Source: a virus
Strand: one strand, 5' to 3'
IMG/VR virus record: IMGVR_UViG_3300023284_000104
Span: 1-39,478 of that record
Length of the DNA: 39,478 nt
Below are positions 29,367 through 37,726 of this stretch, one piece after another. Under the pieces are notes generated by a model, which was not told the origin of the DNA, ran no database searches, and saw nothing but the letters and a program-made list of their open reading frames with translations. Each line of letters begins with the position of its first letter. Within the stretch, counting starts at the first letter, position 1. The translations under genes were made by a program, and so were the position numbers.

Positions 29367-30380
29367 TTATAGATCGGAAATACGAGTACGGGCAGTCGTG
29401 ACCTGAAAAGACCCATAATCGTTTGTTCCTTTTCCAGTATCAAACGTGGGTTTTGCTACACCTGCCAGGAATCCCCACGCAAAACCATGTTCATCACCGT
29501 AATCAAATTCCTCGGCAACGACCTGTGGGCGTTTTCCCCATGCCCAAACAAGTGATTGCTGTCCTAGGAACAGATTGCGTGCGCCAGGTACATTTGAACC
29601 CCCACCGCCATCAAGGAAGATTTCCACGCTTTCATGCTCATGGATAATCACACCATTGTAGATGGCTTTGGCACCCTGGAAAATCGGGTTCGCTTCACCA
29701 CGTACCTCCGCTTCCCTTCTGGCTTGCAAGAATGCTGAATCCTCAAACATATCGTGCATGACATCAGGATGGACAAGCATGATATACCATGACTTGCCTT
29801 CGATGCGGATAGGACGTAGTGGAGTCTGGCGACGATTACGACCTGTGATTGCTGCCGCTTTAATACGTGAAAGCAATTCAGGCGTAATCAGGTCAGTGGT
29901 ATCCAGATCACCTTCTGAGGTAGCATCACCACCAAAAAAAGTGGTAGTCGGTGACAAATAGATTTTCTCGAAAGCGAGATCATCAATAATTTCCGAACCC
30001 TGACCTCTTAACCTTTCCATCGAAATATTATCAATGGAAAATACTGCACGCTGACGATCAAGACTGCCGCGATCACGCACTGCAACACGAATCTTCTCAA
30101 GCGTGACGTTAAACGAACTTGTGGTCAGACGTTGTTCTGCACCTTCTAACTGACCTTCGCCCCTGACAGCTTGAGCAAGCCCACCAAGACGCGCAGCCAA
30201 TCCAAAGGTGATACGATCACCCTGTTCGCGGGTAAACCGATCATCGACCATAACCACGGCATTTTCGCCAGGGGCCATGAATCGTGACCAGTACGCTTCC
30301 TTGATCGTATCGCGGAATAGCCTTTCTTCAAAAGCCTTCCTGGTAAGCGCATTATCTGTTTCAAAGGTTGTCTTAGCCAT
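29367..30380 (-). CDS. Major capsid protein, N4-gp56 family
   Basis: 337-aa protein. The opening A-x-T-x-F-x-T-D-N-A-L-T-R-K-x-F-E-E-R-L-F-R-D and F-M-A-P-G-E-N-A-V-V-M-V-D-D-R-F-T-R-E-Q-G-D-R-I-T-F fits the N4-gp56/HK97-fold capsid family; I see W-Y-I-M-L-V-H-P-D-V-M-H-D and G-V-I-I-H-E-H-E-S-V in the expected order. The preceding gene is the scaffold. It should be the most abundant virion protein; GGAGG lies before its ATG. Confidence 0.85.
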   Translation of the reverse strand: MAKTTFETDNALTRKAFEERLFRDTIKEAYWSRFMAPGENAVVMVDDRFTREQGDRITFGLAARLGGLAQAVRGEGQLEGAEQRLTTSSFNVTLEKIRVAVRDRGSLDRQRAVFSIDNISMERLRGQGSEIIDDLAFEKIYLSPTTTFFGGDATSEGDLDTTDLITPELLSRIKAAAITGRNRRQTPLRPIRIEGKSWYIMLVHPDVMHDMFEDSAFLQARREAEVRGEANPIFQGAKAIYNGVIIHEHESVEIFLDGGGGSNVPGARNLFLGQQSLVWAWGKRPQVVAEEFDYGDEHGFAWGFLAGVAKPTFDTGKGTNDYGSFQVTTARTRISDL

Positions 30381-30391
30381 CGTTTATCCTC

Positions 30392-31336
30392 CTAACCATT
30401 ATCATTAGCCAAGATTTCAGTCAACTCTTCATCGGACATTGCGCCCACTTGAGAATCCTTAACTACGATATTGCCTACTTTCGTTGACTGCCCCGAAGCC
30501 CCCGTAATCGCAGTGCTTTGATCCCTTGCTTTTTTGATCTTGTCAACCATCCCGCCATCCTTATTGCGGATTGATTTGATTCGATCCTGCATATCGGTGA
30601 ATTGCTTTTTGTAATGCGCCGCTTTAGCAAGACCAAGCAATGTCGCTGCATCATTGACATACGGATTACTTCTAAAGGCACTCACATTCTCAGGAGAAAT
30701 ACCAATCTCCTGTGCGATTTCAGCTATGTCGTCAATATGATTACCAAAATCGGGTATTTGAGTATTCACGTAATCCTTCACATGATTACTCGCCTGTTGA
30801 GCCTGGTAATTCTGACGATCCCTATCTTTCTCCCTTTTGTCCAATTCAATCTTGACAGCCTGTAATGGTGTTATGGGATTTTCTTCTGCCCCATAAGCAT
30901 CATGCTGTGGCTGCTGCTGAGGATATGGATTTTGGGGATACTGTTGAGGATACTGCTGTGGATAACCATTGTTCGGTTGGAGTGAATCAACGCCATCCAA
31001 CTGAGCCAACTTACGCAACTGACCGATTTCATCTGCTTGCCGACTAATCATACCGTCCTTATCATCGACACGCTTTTGCAGTTTTTCCATATCAGAACGG
31101 ATTGTATTCAGCACATCCTCTTGTGGGGGTGCCGCATCTGTCTGACCTTGAGGTTTCTGCACACCTTTTGCATCCTGATTGTCCCCATCAGTCGCTTGGG
31201 TTGGTTCAGGAGGACTATTGCTGTCAGCATCAGGATTAACCAGCTTATCGAGTTCTTCACTCGACAGGTTAGCCAGTTCATCCTCGATGGTCTTCTGGTC
31301 AGCGGGTTTTGCATCGACTGGGTTTTCTACTGACAT
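30392..31336 (-). CDS. Scaffolding protein
   Basis: 314-aa acidic protein. N-terminal half is disordered and low-complexity (Asp, Pro, Gln; a Y-P-Q-Q-Y-P-Q-Q-Y-P-Q run near residue 130). A coiled coil lies at 80-110, and the C-terminal helix (VGAMSDELTE-type, short charged end) likely touches capsid. Position between portal and capsid and the composition mark it as the assembly scaffold, lost after maturation. Confidence 0.75.
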   Translation of the reverse strand: MSVENPVDAKPADQKTIEDELANLSSEELDKLVNPDADSNSPPEPTQATDGDNQDAKGVQKPQGQTDAAPPQEDVLNTIRSDMEKLQKRVDDKDGMISRQADEIGQLRKLAQLDGVDSLQPNNGYPQQYPQQYPQNPYPQQQPQHDAYGAEENPITPLQAVKIELDKREKDRDRQNYQAQQASNHVKDYVNTQIPDFGNHIDDIAEIAQEIGISPENVSAFRSNPYVNDAATLLGLAKAAHYKKQFTDMQDRIKSIRNKDGGMVDKIKKARDQSTAITGASGQSTKVGNIVVKDSQVGAMSDEELTEILANDNG

Positions 31337-31346
31337 AAATCTCCTT

Positions 31347-31643
31347 TTATCTTACGGGACGTTGACGTAATCTAGCGGTACCACTTCCAGAAGTAAAAGC
31401 TGATATTCTCGCCCTTACTAATTGAGGTGATCCCACCTGTAATGTTTGTTCAACTGAAGATGTAAATGTATCAATTGTTCTGAAACTACTTCCTCCATCA
31501 AATGATCTTTCCAAGGTGACGGTCGCTACAAGAGTCCCGAAATCCAAAGAAAAATCAAACAGACCTGCTTGAGCAGCAAGATCACCCGTATCGTCATTCA
31601 ATGCTGCTATCGTTACATCCTTTGTATCCTGCAATATAGGCAT
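31347..31643 (-). CDS. Small beta-sandwich head protein
   Basis: 98-aa protein of beta-strand pattern (FDFSLDFGTLVATVTLERSFDGGSSFRTIDTF; LVRARISAFTSGSGTARL). An F-D-G-G-S-S-F-R turn is common in small phage decoration-like proteins. Lies between portal and scaffold. Function by position only. Confidence 0.55.
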   Translation of the reverse strand: MPILQDTKDVTIAALNDDTGDLAAQAGLFDFSLDFGTLVATVTLERSFDGGSSFRTIDTFTSSVEQTLQVGSPQLVRARISAFTSGSGTARLRQRPVR

Positions 31644-31657
31644 TCAATCACCTCCTT

Positions 31658-33823
31658 TTAGAACGGTAATGCCTGTGGCAACATTTCGCCGTTTGTTGGT
31701 TGTTGCGACATCCTGCCACCCTGTTTTGCCTGTGCCGCAATCATTGTCTTCTCTATTTCAACATCACTCTTTCGCTGTTCCGCTTCTGCTTCTGCCTGTT
31801 GCTGTTGCCGAATGCGTTGTAATACTTTTTCCTTTTCAGGCAATGAACTAAACTCAAGTACAAGATCAAACGGTATGGGTGCACCCGCACGAAGCAGTTC
31901 AAGATATGTAATGAATGTACGTTCCTTCATCGTCGGGCTTGATGCGCTTTCAGACACCACCACATCGAAACGTGAAAGGTCGGTATTGTTCAGTAATTGA
32001 AGGATGGCAATTCTTGTATCATCATCCATCTCACCCTGTATTTCCTGACCACCAATAGAAATGGTTTCTTTCATGGCCTGATTTTCAATTAATCTCAATA
32101 TCCTGTCAGGACTGTACAATTCCTGAATGAATTTCACCAGATGTCGGCCTATTGTTTTCTTCGCCCTTGCGAGACTGTCATAAAGATATTCATTCCCTGT
32201 TAACCCCTGCCGTTGTTTAGCCATGATTGCAATACCAGATTCAGCCCGACTTGCGATTCCAGAAAGATCAGCGGGGATATTCATGATGTCACGCATTTTC
32301 TGAGTGGCAAGTTGTTCAAGATTGACGATCTCTCCTGGGAATTTTGTTCCCTCAACCTTTACTGGAATACGACTGACATCACTTACCTCTGCGACAAATC
32401 CTGGTGCAGAAGATGTTTTGAGAAACTTCCTGCGTTCATGGGGCTTAAGGAATGTATTTTCATCCACGAACCATCCATAAGACGCCACCTTGTTCATAAT
32501 GTCAACTGACTGTGAATGACGCTTGTTGATTTCTCGTTGCATGTCTTTGGCGGGTTCCACCTTGCCCCAATACATATTCCCACGCTTCTGAGCATATACG
32601 GGGATAATGGGGAAATCCTGTACCGCAAGATCGGGTACTCTATCCTGAATCATGATTGTTCCCGCGACCACGCTGATCCTCATACGATGAACCTTTTGTT
32701 CGACCATAACAATGCCATCAATCGTTTTGGCACGATTCACATCCGCAGTAGTCCAGTTTTCAGCATTCAGCAATAATCCATCCTGATTGTTTATGAGGAT
32801 GGGTATGTTTCTGAATACTTTACGCCAGAGTTCAAGCAACATGAGTTGTTTGCGTTGAATGTCGATAATGGGTTCACCGCTTACAGTGATCTTGTTAGGG
32901 GCAAGCACGAACTGACGACCAACCAAACGCTGCAATCTTTTCACCACTTCAGGGTCGCTTTCCAATACCTCAAACATCTGATCGATTTCCTCAGCCTTTT
33001 CAGGTGCAATCTGTTTCAGCTTGGCTTCAGAAAATATCTTACGTTTAATCATGTACTCAAGGTCTGATGCGTCTTTCTTTTCATGAGGGCCGTAAAACAC
33101 ATCATCCCAGGGAAAGTGTTCAACCCTGATCTCGCCCGTGATGTCCTTTTCCGTATCAATGAATATGTTGAAGTTTCCACGACCCGTAATCGCTTCATCC
33201 ATGAACACCTCAGTTTCTTCAGCTTCAAAGTTTGACTGTTCAAGGATGTTCTTGGTGACGATATTGAGGATTTCCGCAACACGCTGATCGCCATCCTCCA
33301 TAGGAAGATAGTTGATATCAGATCGGTTCTGTCTTTGAATGCCGCTTAGGAGATCAATCTTCGGCTGGATTTCATTAATGGTGAGTGCTGATCGCTGTTG
33401 GGATTCAAGAAATCGTTTGGCTTCCTGATCCCACTGATTCCCCTTATAAAATTCCTCTGATTCCATTGCGGCATCACGGGACATCTTCTCAATCTCTTTT
33501 GCTTCTTTGAACAGGCTAATGGTTTCTGCGACAATCTTTTCGTCTGATTGTTTTTCCTGTTTGATTTCTTCTGGAACTGGAATGAATCCTTCATGGGTAT
33601 GACCATCAACGGCTGGCTCAAATAACCATTCACCTTGTCCCTCCTGAACAACCTGACCCTGTTCAATGATCTCAGGGACAGTTTCTTCAAATACAAGCAG
33701 ATGCTTATGTCCACGATCAAAAGAAGTTTCACCCTCACCACCTGGACGAAGATGGGCTATATGGAAATGACGACCTGTGGTGGTCGTCCTGAAGAAACCG
33801 ATTTGTTCCTGTGCTGGGGGCAT
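31658..33823 (-). CDS. P22-type portal protein with His-rich N-terminus
   Basis: 721-aa protein, the length of P22 gp1. The core has the family's F-Y-K-G-N-Q-W, R-x-A-L-T-I-N-E-I-x-P-K-I-D-L-L-S-G, G-R-G-N-F-N-I-F-I-D and D-V-F-Y-G-P. It forms the dodecameric DNA channel. Extra here is an N-terminal region (about 1-110) with clustered histidines (G-R-H-F-H, G-H-K-H, D-G-H-T-H), possibly metal-binding. The ATG at 33823 lies 3 nt after the U-tract of an intrinsic terminator and has no Shine-Dalgarno sequence, so how it starts is unclear. Confidence 0.8.
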   Translation of the reverse strand: MPPAQEQIGFFRTTTTGRHFHIAHLRPGGEGETSFDRGHKHLLVFEETVPEIIEQGQVVQEGQGEWLFEPAVDGHTHEGFIPVPEEIKQEKQSDEKIVAETISLFKEAKEIEKMSRDAAMESEEFYKGNQWDQEAKRFLESQQRSALTINEIQPKIDLLSGIQRQNRSDINYLPMEDGDQRVAEILNIVTKNILEQSNFEAEETEVFMDEAITGRGNFNIFIDTEKDITGEIRVEHFPWDDVFYGPHEKKDASDLEYMIKRKIFSEAKLKQIAPEKAEEIDQMFEVLESDPEVVKRLQRLVGRQFVLAPNKITVSGEPIIDIQRKQLMLLELWRKVFRNIPILINNQDGLLLNAENWTTADVNRAKTIDGIVMVEQKVHRMRISVVAGTIMIQDRVPDLAVQDFPIIPVYAQKRGNMYWGKVEPAKDMQREINKRHSQSVDIMNKVASYGWFVDENTFLKPHERRKFLKTSSAPGFVAEVSDVSRIPVKVEGTKFPGEIVNLEQLATQKMRDIMNIPADLSGIASRAESGIAIMAKQRQGLTGNEYLYDSLARAKKTIGRHLVKFIQELYSPDRILRLIENQAMKETISIGGQEIQGEMDDDTRIAILQLLNNTDLSRFDVVVSESASSPTMKERTFITYLELLRAGAPIPFDLVLEFSSLPEKEKVLQRIRQQQQAEAEAEQRKSDVEIEKTMIAAQAKQGGRMSQQPTNGEMLPQALPF

Positions 33824-33874
33824 AATAAAAAAAGCCCGAAGAATGCGCCTTCCAAATGACGCACGCTTCGGGCT
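33824..33874 (-). terminator. Intrinsic terminator just before the portal gene
   Basis: On the minus strand AGCCCGAAG (33874-33866) pairs with CTTCGGGCT (33841-33833), 9 bp, with an extra inner stem (TGCGTC/GGCGCA). A run of seven T follows (33833-33827), ending 3 nt before the portal ATG. This is a textbook rho-independent terminator in the middle of the late operon. Some read-through, antitermination or a promoter that I do not see must supply portal mRNA. Alternatively the hairpin could be cut to make a new 5' end. Confidence 0.75.
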
Positions 33875-33912
33875 ACCTGAAATCTCTTTAGAGTTTTGGT
33901 TAACTGCCGAAA

Positions 33913-34101
33913 CTACTTATACCACACTTTATTTGTTGTTGATACATGGGTGATGCCACCCATGTTCAAATGAATCACAACCTCTCCTGTAAACTTGTCG
34001 TCGATCTTAATAAACTTATTTTCAATAAGCCACTCTTTTATTTTAGATTTATTCAGGCGACCATCCAAGAGTGCGATTTCCCTGGTATCTTTTCCCGCCA
34101 T
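33913..34101 (-). CDS. Small hypothetical protein after large terminase
   Basis: 62-aa protein overlapping the end of the large terminase gene by 49 nt. N-terminal helix (LNKSKIKEWLIENKFIK), then a two-strand end (GEVVIHLNMGGITHVSTTNKVW), a G-x-V-x-I-H-x-x-x-G-G-I pattern reminiscent of small DUF2292-like bacterial and phage proteins. It ends shortly before the terminator. Role unknown. Confidence 0.55.
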   Translation of the reverse strand: MAGKDTREIALLDGRLNKSKIKEWLIENKFIKIDDKFTGEVVIHLNMGGITHVSTTNKVWYK

Positions 34102-35627
34102 GAATACTTTCTCTCGTAAGGTCGTTCATTCATTCTGGTATGTTTGAATACCGCATCATTAACGGCATATGTCAGTATCAATGCGTCTGCTATATTAGGA
34201 CTTTTTATTCCCCTTTCACGCATTTTCTTTTTAGATTCAACTTTTATTTTTCCTCTTTCATCAGGGCCATACTTGGGACTGGATAATTCAGCGATCAATG
34301 CTTCATTGTTGGGAATCGAAATCAGCCTTTCCTCGAACAGACATTTAACCTTCCACCACAATTCATCACGCAGCCGTTGGAACTTCGCCTTTTGTGATGT
34401 GGACTCTGAAACGTTAATGGCGCGAGCTTTCCTGAAGTTCTTTTTGACCTGATCATAAACACCCGCACCAATCCCGATGGTATCAATGAAACAAGCACCG
34501 ATTTCCTCACTATCATATTCAGACAACTTCAACAGCACCCAGTTAGCAAGTTCATCTGTACGTAGTTTATCATACGTGTCAACTGATAAGACCCTGCCGC
34601 CTTGTCGGGCAATGATTACGCTTGAATCCTCACCCATGCCAGCGCAGTCAACGCCAAAAATAATCGGATCATATTCTTCATCGATCTTTATCTCTCGATC
34701 CACTGCATCATCCACCCAATCCCAGGGGATTAATGTACCCTTTTCACTGATTGGCGGCAATCCCATGATACGAATACGATAGAAATTGGAGTTTTCACCG
34801 TATTTTTCTTTTACATTCTTTATATGCTGCTTGGTGACGAGTTCAGAATCATGGGCATTCCAGTTCAGCTTGATCCAGTTCTTACGACCATCACCCAACT
34901 GCGACTCCATCGCATATCCAGTGCGCTTGGTCGGGTTGAAGATCATGACAATGAAGTTGCATTTACCAGTCAGACCTCCTGATAACGGCTTAAACACGGG
35001 TTCAGGAACACCAGTGGCTTCATCGACCACGACCATGACGAAATCCTCATGGAATCCACCAAGGGTTTCGACCTGATCATCCTCATTTTTCTTGGGATTT
35101 GCAGTACGGCCTACAGCGAACCATCGTTTTCCCTTTTCTGCCTTGTCAACAAGGGTATACTGGATGGTGTCTGACATGACCTCAAACGCATCACGGATGG
35201 TACATGCGTATGTGCCATCGTCTTTACGATGATTCAGCCACTTGGACACTTCAGACCAGAGGATATACCGCAGCGTATCGGCAACAGGGGCGGTACATGG
35301 TATTTTAGGATATGGAAAACAATACATGAACCATAGTATTGCCCATGCGAGCGCGGCATCCTTGCCAACACCCATGGCCGCCATCACGGAAATGCCCCAT
35401 TTTGATACCAAGTCCTGTTCTTCTTCGTCCAGATCAGCCTTATAATAATTCTTGATCTTGGCATTGACCAACTTTCCCAACATATTGAGGAAATCCTTCT
35501 GCTGGGAAGTGATCTTCAGATCAGCACGTACAGACTCATTGACACCAAGGGCTTCTTCCACGAATTTAATGGGATTAAGCGACCATCCTTTGATAATCGT
35601 ACCAAGTTGTCCGAGTTTTCCACGCAT
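34053..35627 (-). CDS. terL: Large terminase subunit
   Basis: 524-aa two-domain motor. ATPase domain: Walker A-type A-M-G-V-G-K-D-A, Walker B V-M-V-V-V-D-E-A. Nuclease domain: acidic residues in F-G-V-D-C-A-G-M-G-E-D-S, in I-D-T-I-G-I-G-A-G, and in N-I-A-D-A-L-I, as in RNase H-fold packaging nucleases. It cuts concatemers and pumps DNA through the portal. Similar to large terminases of headful phages in layout. Starts at an ATG 1 nt after the upstream gene. Confidence 0.85.
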   Translation of the reverse strand: MRGKLGQLGTIIKGWSLNPIKFVEEALGVNESVRADLKITSQQKDFLNMLGKLVNAKIKNYYKADLDEEEQDLVSKWGISVMAAMGVGKDAALAWAILWFMYCFPYPKIPCTAPVADTLRYILWSEVSKWLNHRKDDGTYACTIRDAFEVMSDTIQYTLVDKAEKGKRWFAVGRTANPKKNEDDQVETLGGFHEDFVMVVVDEATGVPEPVFKPLSGGLTGKCNFIVMIFNPTKRTGYAMESQLGDGRKNWIKLNWNAHDSELVTKQHIKNVKEKYGENSNFYRIRIMGLPPISEKGTLIPWDWVDDAVDREIKIDEEYDPIIFGVDCAGMGEDSSVIIARQGGRVLSVDTYDKLRTDELANWVLLKLSEYDSEEIGACFIDTIGIGAGVYDQVKKNFRKARAINVSESTSQKAKFQRLRDELWWKVKCLFEERLISIPNNEALIAELSSPKYGPDERGKIKVESKKKMRERGIKSPNIADALILTYAVNDAVFKHTRMNERPYERKYSWREKIPGKSHSWMVA

Positions 35628-35628
35628 G

Positions 35629-35820
35629 TCACGTTCTCTTCATTGTTTTCTTTACCGCTGTGGATGTTTCAGCCCTTCTTACCTTTGGCGTTGCAACGCT
35701 GGTGATCACACGCGTCCTTTTAATGACCTTTATCGGTGCATTAATAGCAACTGCATGGAGACTTCCAGGCTGACCTGCTGACTTGCCAATACTTCGTTCC
35801 TTCACGGTATGTTTAGGCAT
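35629..35820 (-). CDS. Small basic protein upstream of large terminase
   Basis: 63-aa, strongly basic (about a quarter Lys/Arg) with few acidic residues, after GGAG. Thr/Val-rich beta-like body (IKVIKRTRVITSVATPKVRR). It precedes the large terminase with a 1-nt gap. A DNA- or RNA-binding packaging accessory is possible, but no family supports it. Confidence 0.5.
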   Translation of the reverse strand: MPKHTVKERSIGKSAGQPGSLHAVAINAPIKVIKRTRVITSVATPKVRRAETSTAVKKTMKRT

Positions 35821-35821
35821 G

Positions 35822-36187
35822 TTACACTCCTATGTAATTAAATATATTGTTGTCAATATGATGCTCACGTTTGGGTTCGGGCATTCCGTCAACCTCTGCC
35901 TTCAACTTCCTTCCATTAAAAATCAATTCATCAATTATTGGTTCCATAGTCCTCATACTCATAATCATGTTCTGGCTATATATTTGCTTCCATGTGCGGG
36001 TGAGTCCATTCTTACCATTAACCACCAGGGAAATTGTTGTTTCAAGACTATAACCATTCTTTTGAATCCTTATATCATCAATACCTGTTGCCTGACGAAT
36101 GCGATCAGCGAATGTAAGTGGTAATCCAATTGATGCCATATCTCTTAAATTACTCCCAACATTACCTATCAGTAACGGTACGCCCAT
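35822..36187 (-). CDS. Small protein ending in a NIFNYI variant
   Basis: 121-aa protein. Body has helical and strand parts (MASIGLPLTFADRIRQATGI; YSLETTISLVVNGKNGL). It ends H-H-I-D-N-N-I-F-N-Y-I-G-V, a diverged copy of the tail on the three genes just upstream. First base shared with the next gene's last base, so the four are read as one coupled block. Unknown role. Confidence 0.6.
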   Translation of the reverse strand: MGVPLLIGNVGSNLRDMASIGLPLTFADRIRQATGIDDIRIQKNGYSLETTISLVVNGKNGLTRTWKQIYSQNMIMSMRTMEPIIDELIFNGRKLKAEVDGMPEPKREHHIDNNIFNYIGV

Positions 36188-36471
36188 TAGACTTCAATGT
36201 AATCAAAAATGTTTGAATTTTCTACGGAATTTCCCATTGATCTTGCATGCATCTGATTGATTATAGTTTCACGGATCATGTCTGTAATGTTGATTGGGGT
36301 TTTATTGAAATCAACTGTCTTTACTATTATACCACATCTATAGTCACCAAATTTGAACGCGAATTGAATCTCTTCATCGCAGTTGTAGTGTTGCCAAACA
36401 ACCTCACTTGCACCAATATCCCTCCTAAGTTTTTCACAATACATCTTCATCATCATCTTATCCATCATCAC
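36187..36471 (-). CDS. Small protein ending in NIFDYIEV
   Basis: 94-aa protein. Cysteine- and tyrosine-containing middle (MYCEKLRRDIGASEVVWQHYNCDEEIQF), then S-N-I-F-D-Y-I-E-V at the very C-terminus. Overlaps the upstream gene by ATGA. The tail is separated from the body by a hydrophilic, likely flexible, linker (NSVENS), as expected of a docking peptide. Confidence 0.6.
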   Translation of the reverse strand: MMMDKMMMKMYCEKLRRDIGASEVVWQHYNCDEEIQFAFKFGDYRCGIIVKTVDFNKTPINITDMIRETIINQMHARSMGNSVENSNIFDYIEV

Positions 36472-36752
36472 ACCTCGATGTAGTCAAAGATATTGGTTGA
36501 TTGTTCTGGCTCTGGTTCTTTAAAATCATTCCTCTCAACCCAATCTTGAAACCGTTGCATCCAATTATTTTGTACTCCTGTGACACTATCCATATAATCC
36601 CGTTTCAGCATTTCCTCAAATGCAGGAACATGAAATGTTTTCCTGATCTCAGCATCCATCTGCTCCTTGGCCTTTATGAGCATGTCCACAGTAAACCCCT
36701 CGGACGCAACTGGTTCTTTGGCAACAGTATGACCATCAAATATATTAGCCAT
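36468..36752 (-). CDS. Small protein with NIFD at both ends
   Basis: 94-aa helical protein. It starts MANIFDGHT and ends with an acidic linker (KEPEPEQST) then N-I-F-D-Y-I-E-V. Body: MLIKAKEQMDAEIRKTFHVPAFEEMLKRDYM. Shares a base with the upstream gene and overlaps the next by 4 nt. The repeat of NIFD at the N-terminus may be chance or relic of a duplication. Confidence 0.6.
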   Translation of the reverse strand: MANIFDGHTVAKEPVASEGFTVDMLIKAKEQMDAEIRKTFHVPAFEEMLKRDYMDSVTGVQNNWMQRFQDWVERNDFKEPEPEQSTNIFDYIEV

Positions 36753-36988
36753 CAGTCTATATAATCAAAAATGTTGGTGGATTTGCACATGTCATTTTGT
36801 TCTTTCCTTGGAAGGAAGGCAATACCATCCTTACCATCCCATTCCATTCTTATGAATGGATTATTTGGTAGCATAATGACCTGTCCTGGTTTTACCATAA
36901 GATCCTTCCATTCTTCTTCTGTACCAAAGTCAAGTGATCCAGAGCCAATCTCCATTGTTGCTGGTGAATTACCTGTCACAGTCGTCAC
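36752..36988 (-). CDS. Small protein ending in NIFDYID
   Basis: 78 aa from GTG 36988. Beta-rich body (PGQVIMLPNNPFIRMEWDGKDGIAFL), then C-K-S-T-N-I-F-D-Y-I-D. Upstream in frame, an open stretch to the TAA near 37036 reads like protein (VTHIDGNEYRLVTTVTG) but has no ATG, GTG or TTG before it, so the true start, or a frameshift from the preceding gene, is uncertain. Confidence 0.6.
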   Translation of the reverse strand: MTTVTGNSPATMEIGSGSLDFGTEEEWKDLMVKPGQVIMLPNNPFIRMEWDGKDGIAFLPRKEQNDMCKSTNIFDYID

Positions 36989-37035
36989 AAGTCGGTATTC
37001 ATTGCCATCAATGTGTGTGACCAGTTCATCACCAA

Positions 37036-37527
37036 TTATTTACCATCCATTACAGCCTTCAATGCTGCTTTGCAGATGGCTAATGGGGCCGTGTCGGAAA
37101 ACTCGCATGCAATGAGGCATCCACCGCTTGCAAAATCACCACCCTTGTGAAGTCTACTGACAAATTTTCTTTCATCATGAACCTCACAAACCCATCCACC
37201 ACAAACGACAGATTTAACATCAAAATAGAATCTTCGTTCCCCATTTTCATCAAGTGGTTCAACGAGTTGCCACGCTGCTGATATGTCAGTGGAGTATTGC
37301 CTCAAGCACCTATTGTAATTACTTGCTGGGCTATCATCGTTGATAGGTTCGATCTCAATAATATCGTCAAGATCATCTTTATAAAGACAACCATAGCATT
37401 GCCTCCACGGAGTTTCGTCAGAAGAAGTATCCTTGACAGTATATCCCATTACCTTCTCGGCGATCATGGAGTCAAGCTCACGCCCAGCAGTCATGGAGCC
37501 AATATCTATCTTGGTATCAGTGGTCAT
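37036..37527 (-). CDS. Phage ABA-sandwich (BC1872-like) protein
   Basis: 163-aa protein. Features of the small phage ABA-sandwich family I recognise: R-E-L-D-S-M-I-A-E-K-V-M-G near the N-terminus, Y-S-T-D-I-S-A-A-W-Q-L-V-E-P-L in the middle, and a terminal A-P-L-A-I-C-K-A-A-L-K-A-V. A zinc-like C-Y-G-C-L insertion lies near residue 45. Function unknown, common in phages. Confidence 0.7.
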   Translation of the reverse strand: MTTDTKIDIGSMTAGRELDSMIAEKVMGYTVKDTSSDETPWRQCYGCLYKDDLDDIIEIEPINDDSPASNYNRCLRQYSTDISAAWQLVEPLDENGERRFYFDVKSVVCGGWVCEVHDERKFVSRLHKGGDFASGGCLIACEFSDTAPLAICKAALKAVMDGK

Positions 37528-37726
37528 TGGATTCTTCCTTGATCACATTATTCACAATTATCTCAAGCACATCAGACATCTCCAAGTCTTTAAGGTCATT
37601 GGGGAATATCCTGACCCTGCCATCCTCGCATACGGGCTGATAACCAGGGGGTACTGTAAATACATGCTTCCAATCTCCCCTCATTGTCTTAATTTCCCTC
37701 ATGATCTTGCTCAACCCCATTAACAA
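37517..37726 (-). CDS. Hypothetical protein
   Basis: 69-aa protein, overlapping both neighbours (38 nt upstream, 11 nt downstream). An in-frame ATG nine residues in (MREIKTMRG) may be the true start. Contains V-P-P-G-Y-Q-P-V-C-E-D-G-R-V-R-I-F, then an acidic helical end. No family recognised. Confidence 0.5.
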   Translation of the reverse strand: MLMGLSKIMREIKTMRGDWKHVFTVPPGYQPVCEDGRVRIFPNDLKDLEMSDVLEIIVNNVIKEESNDH

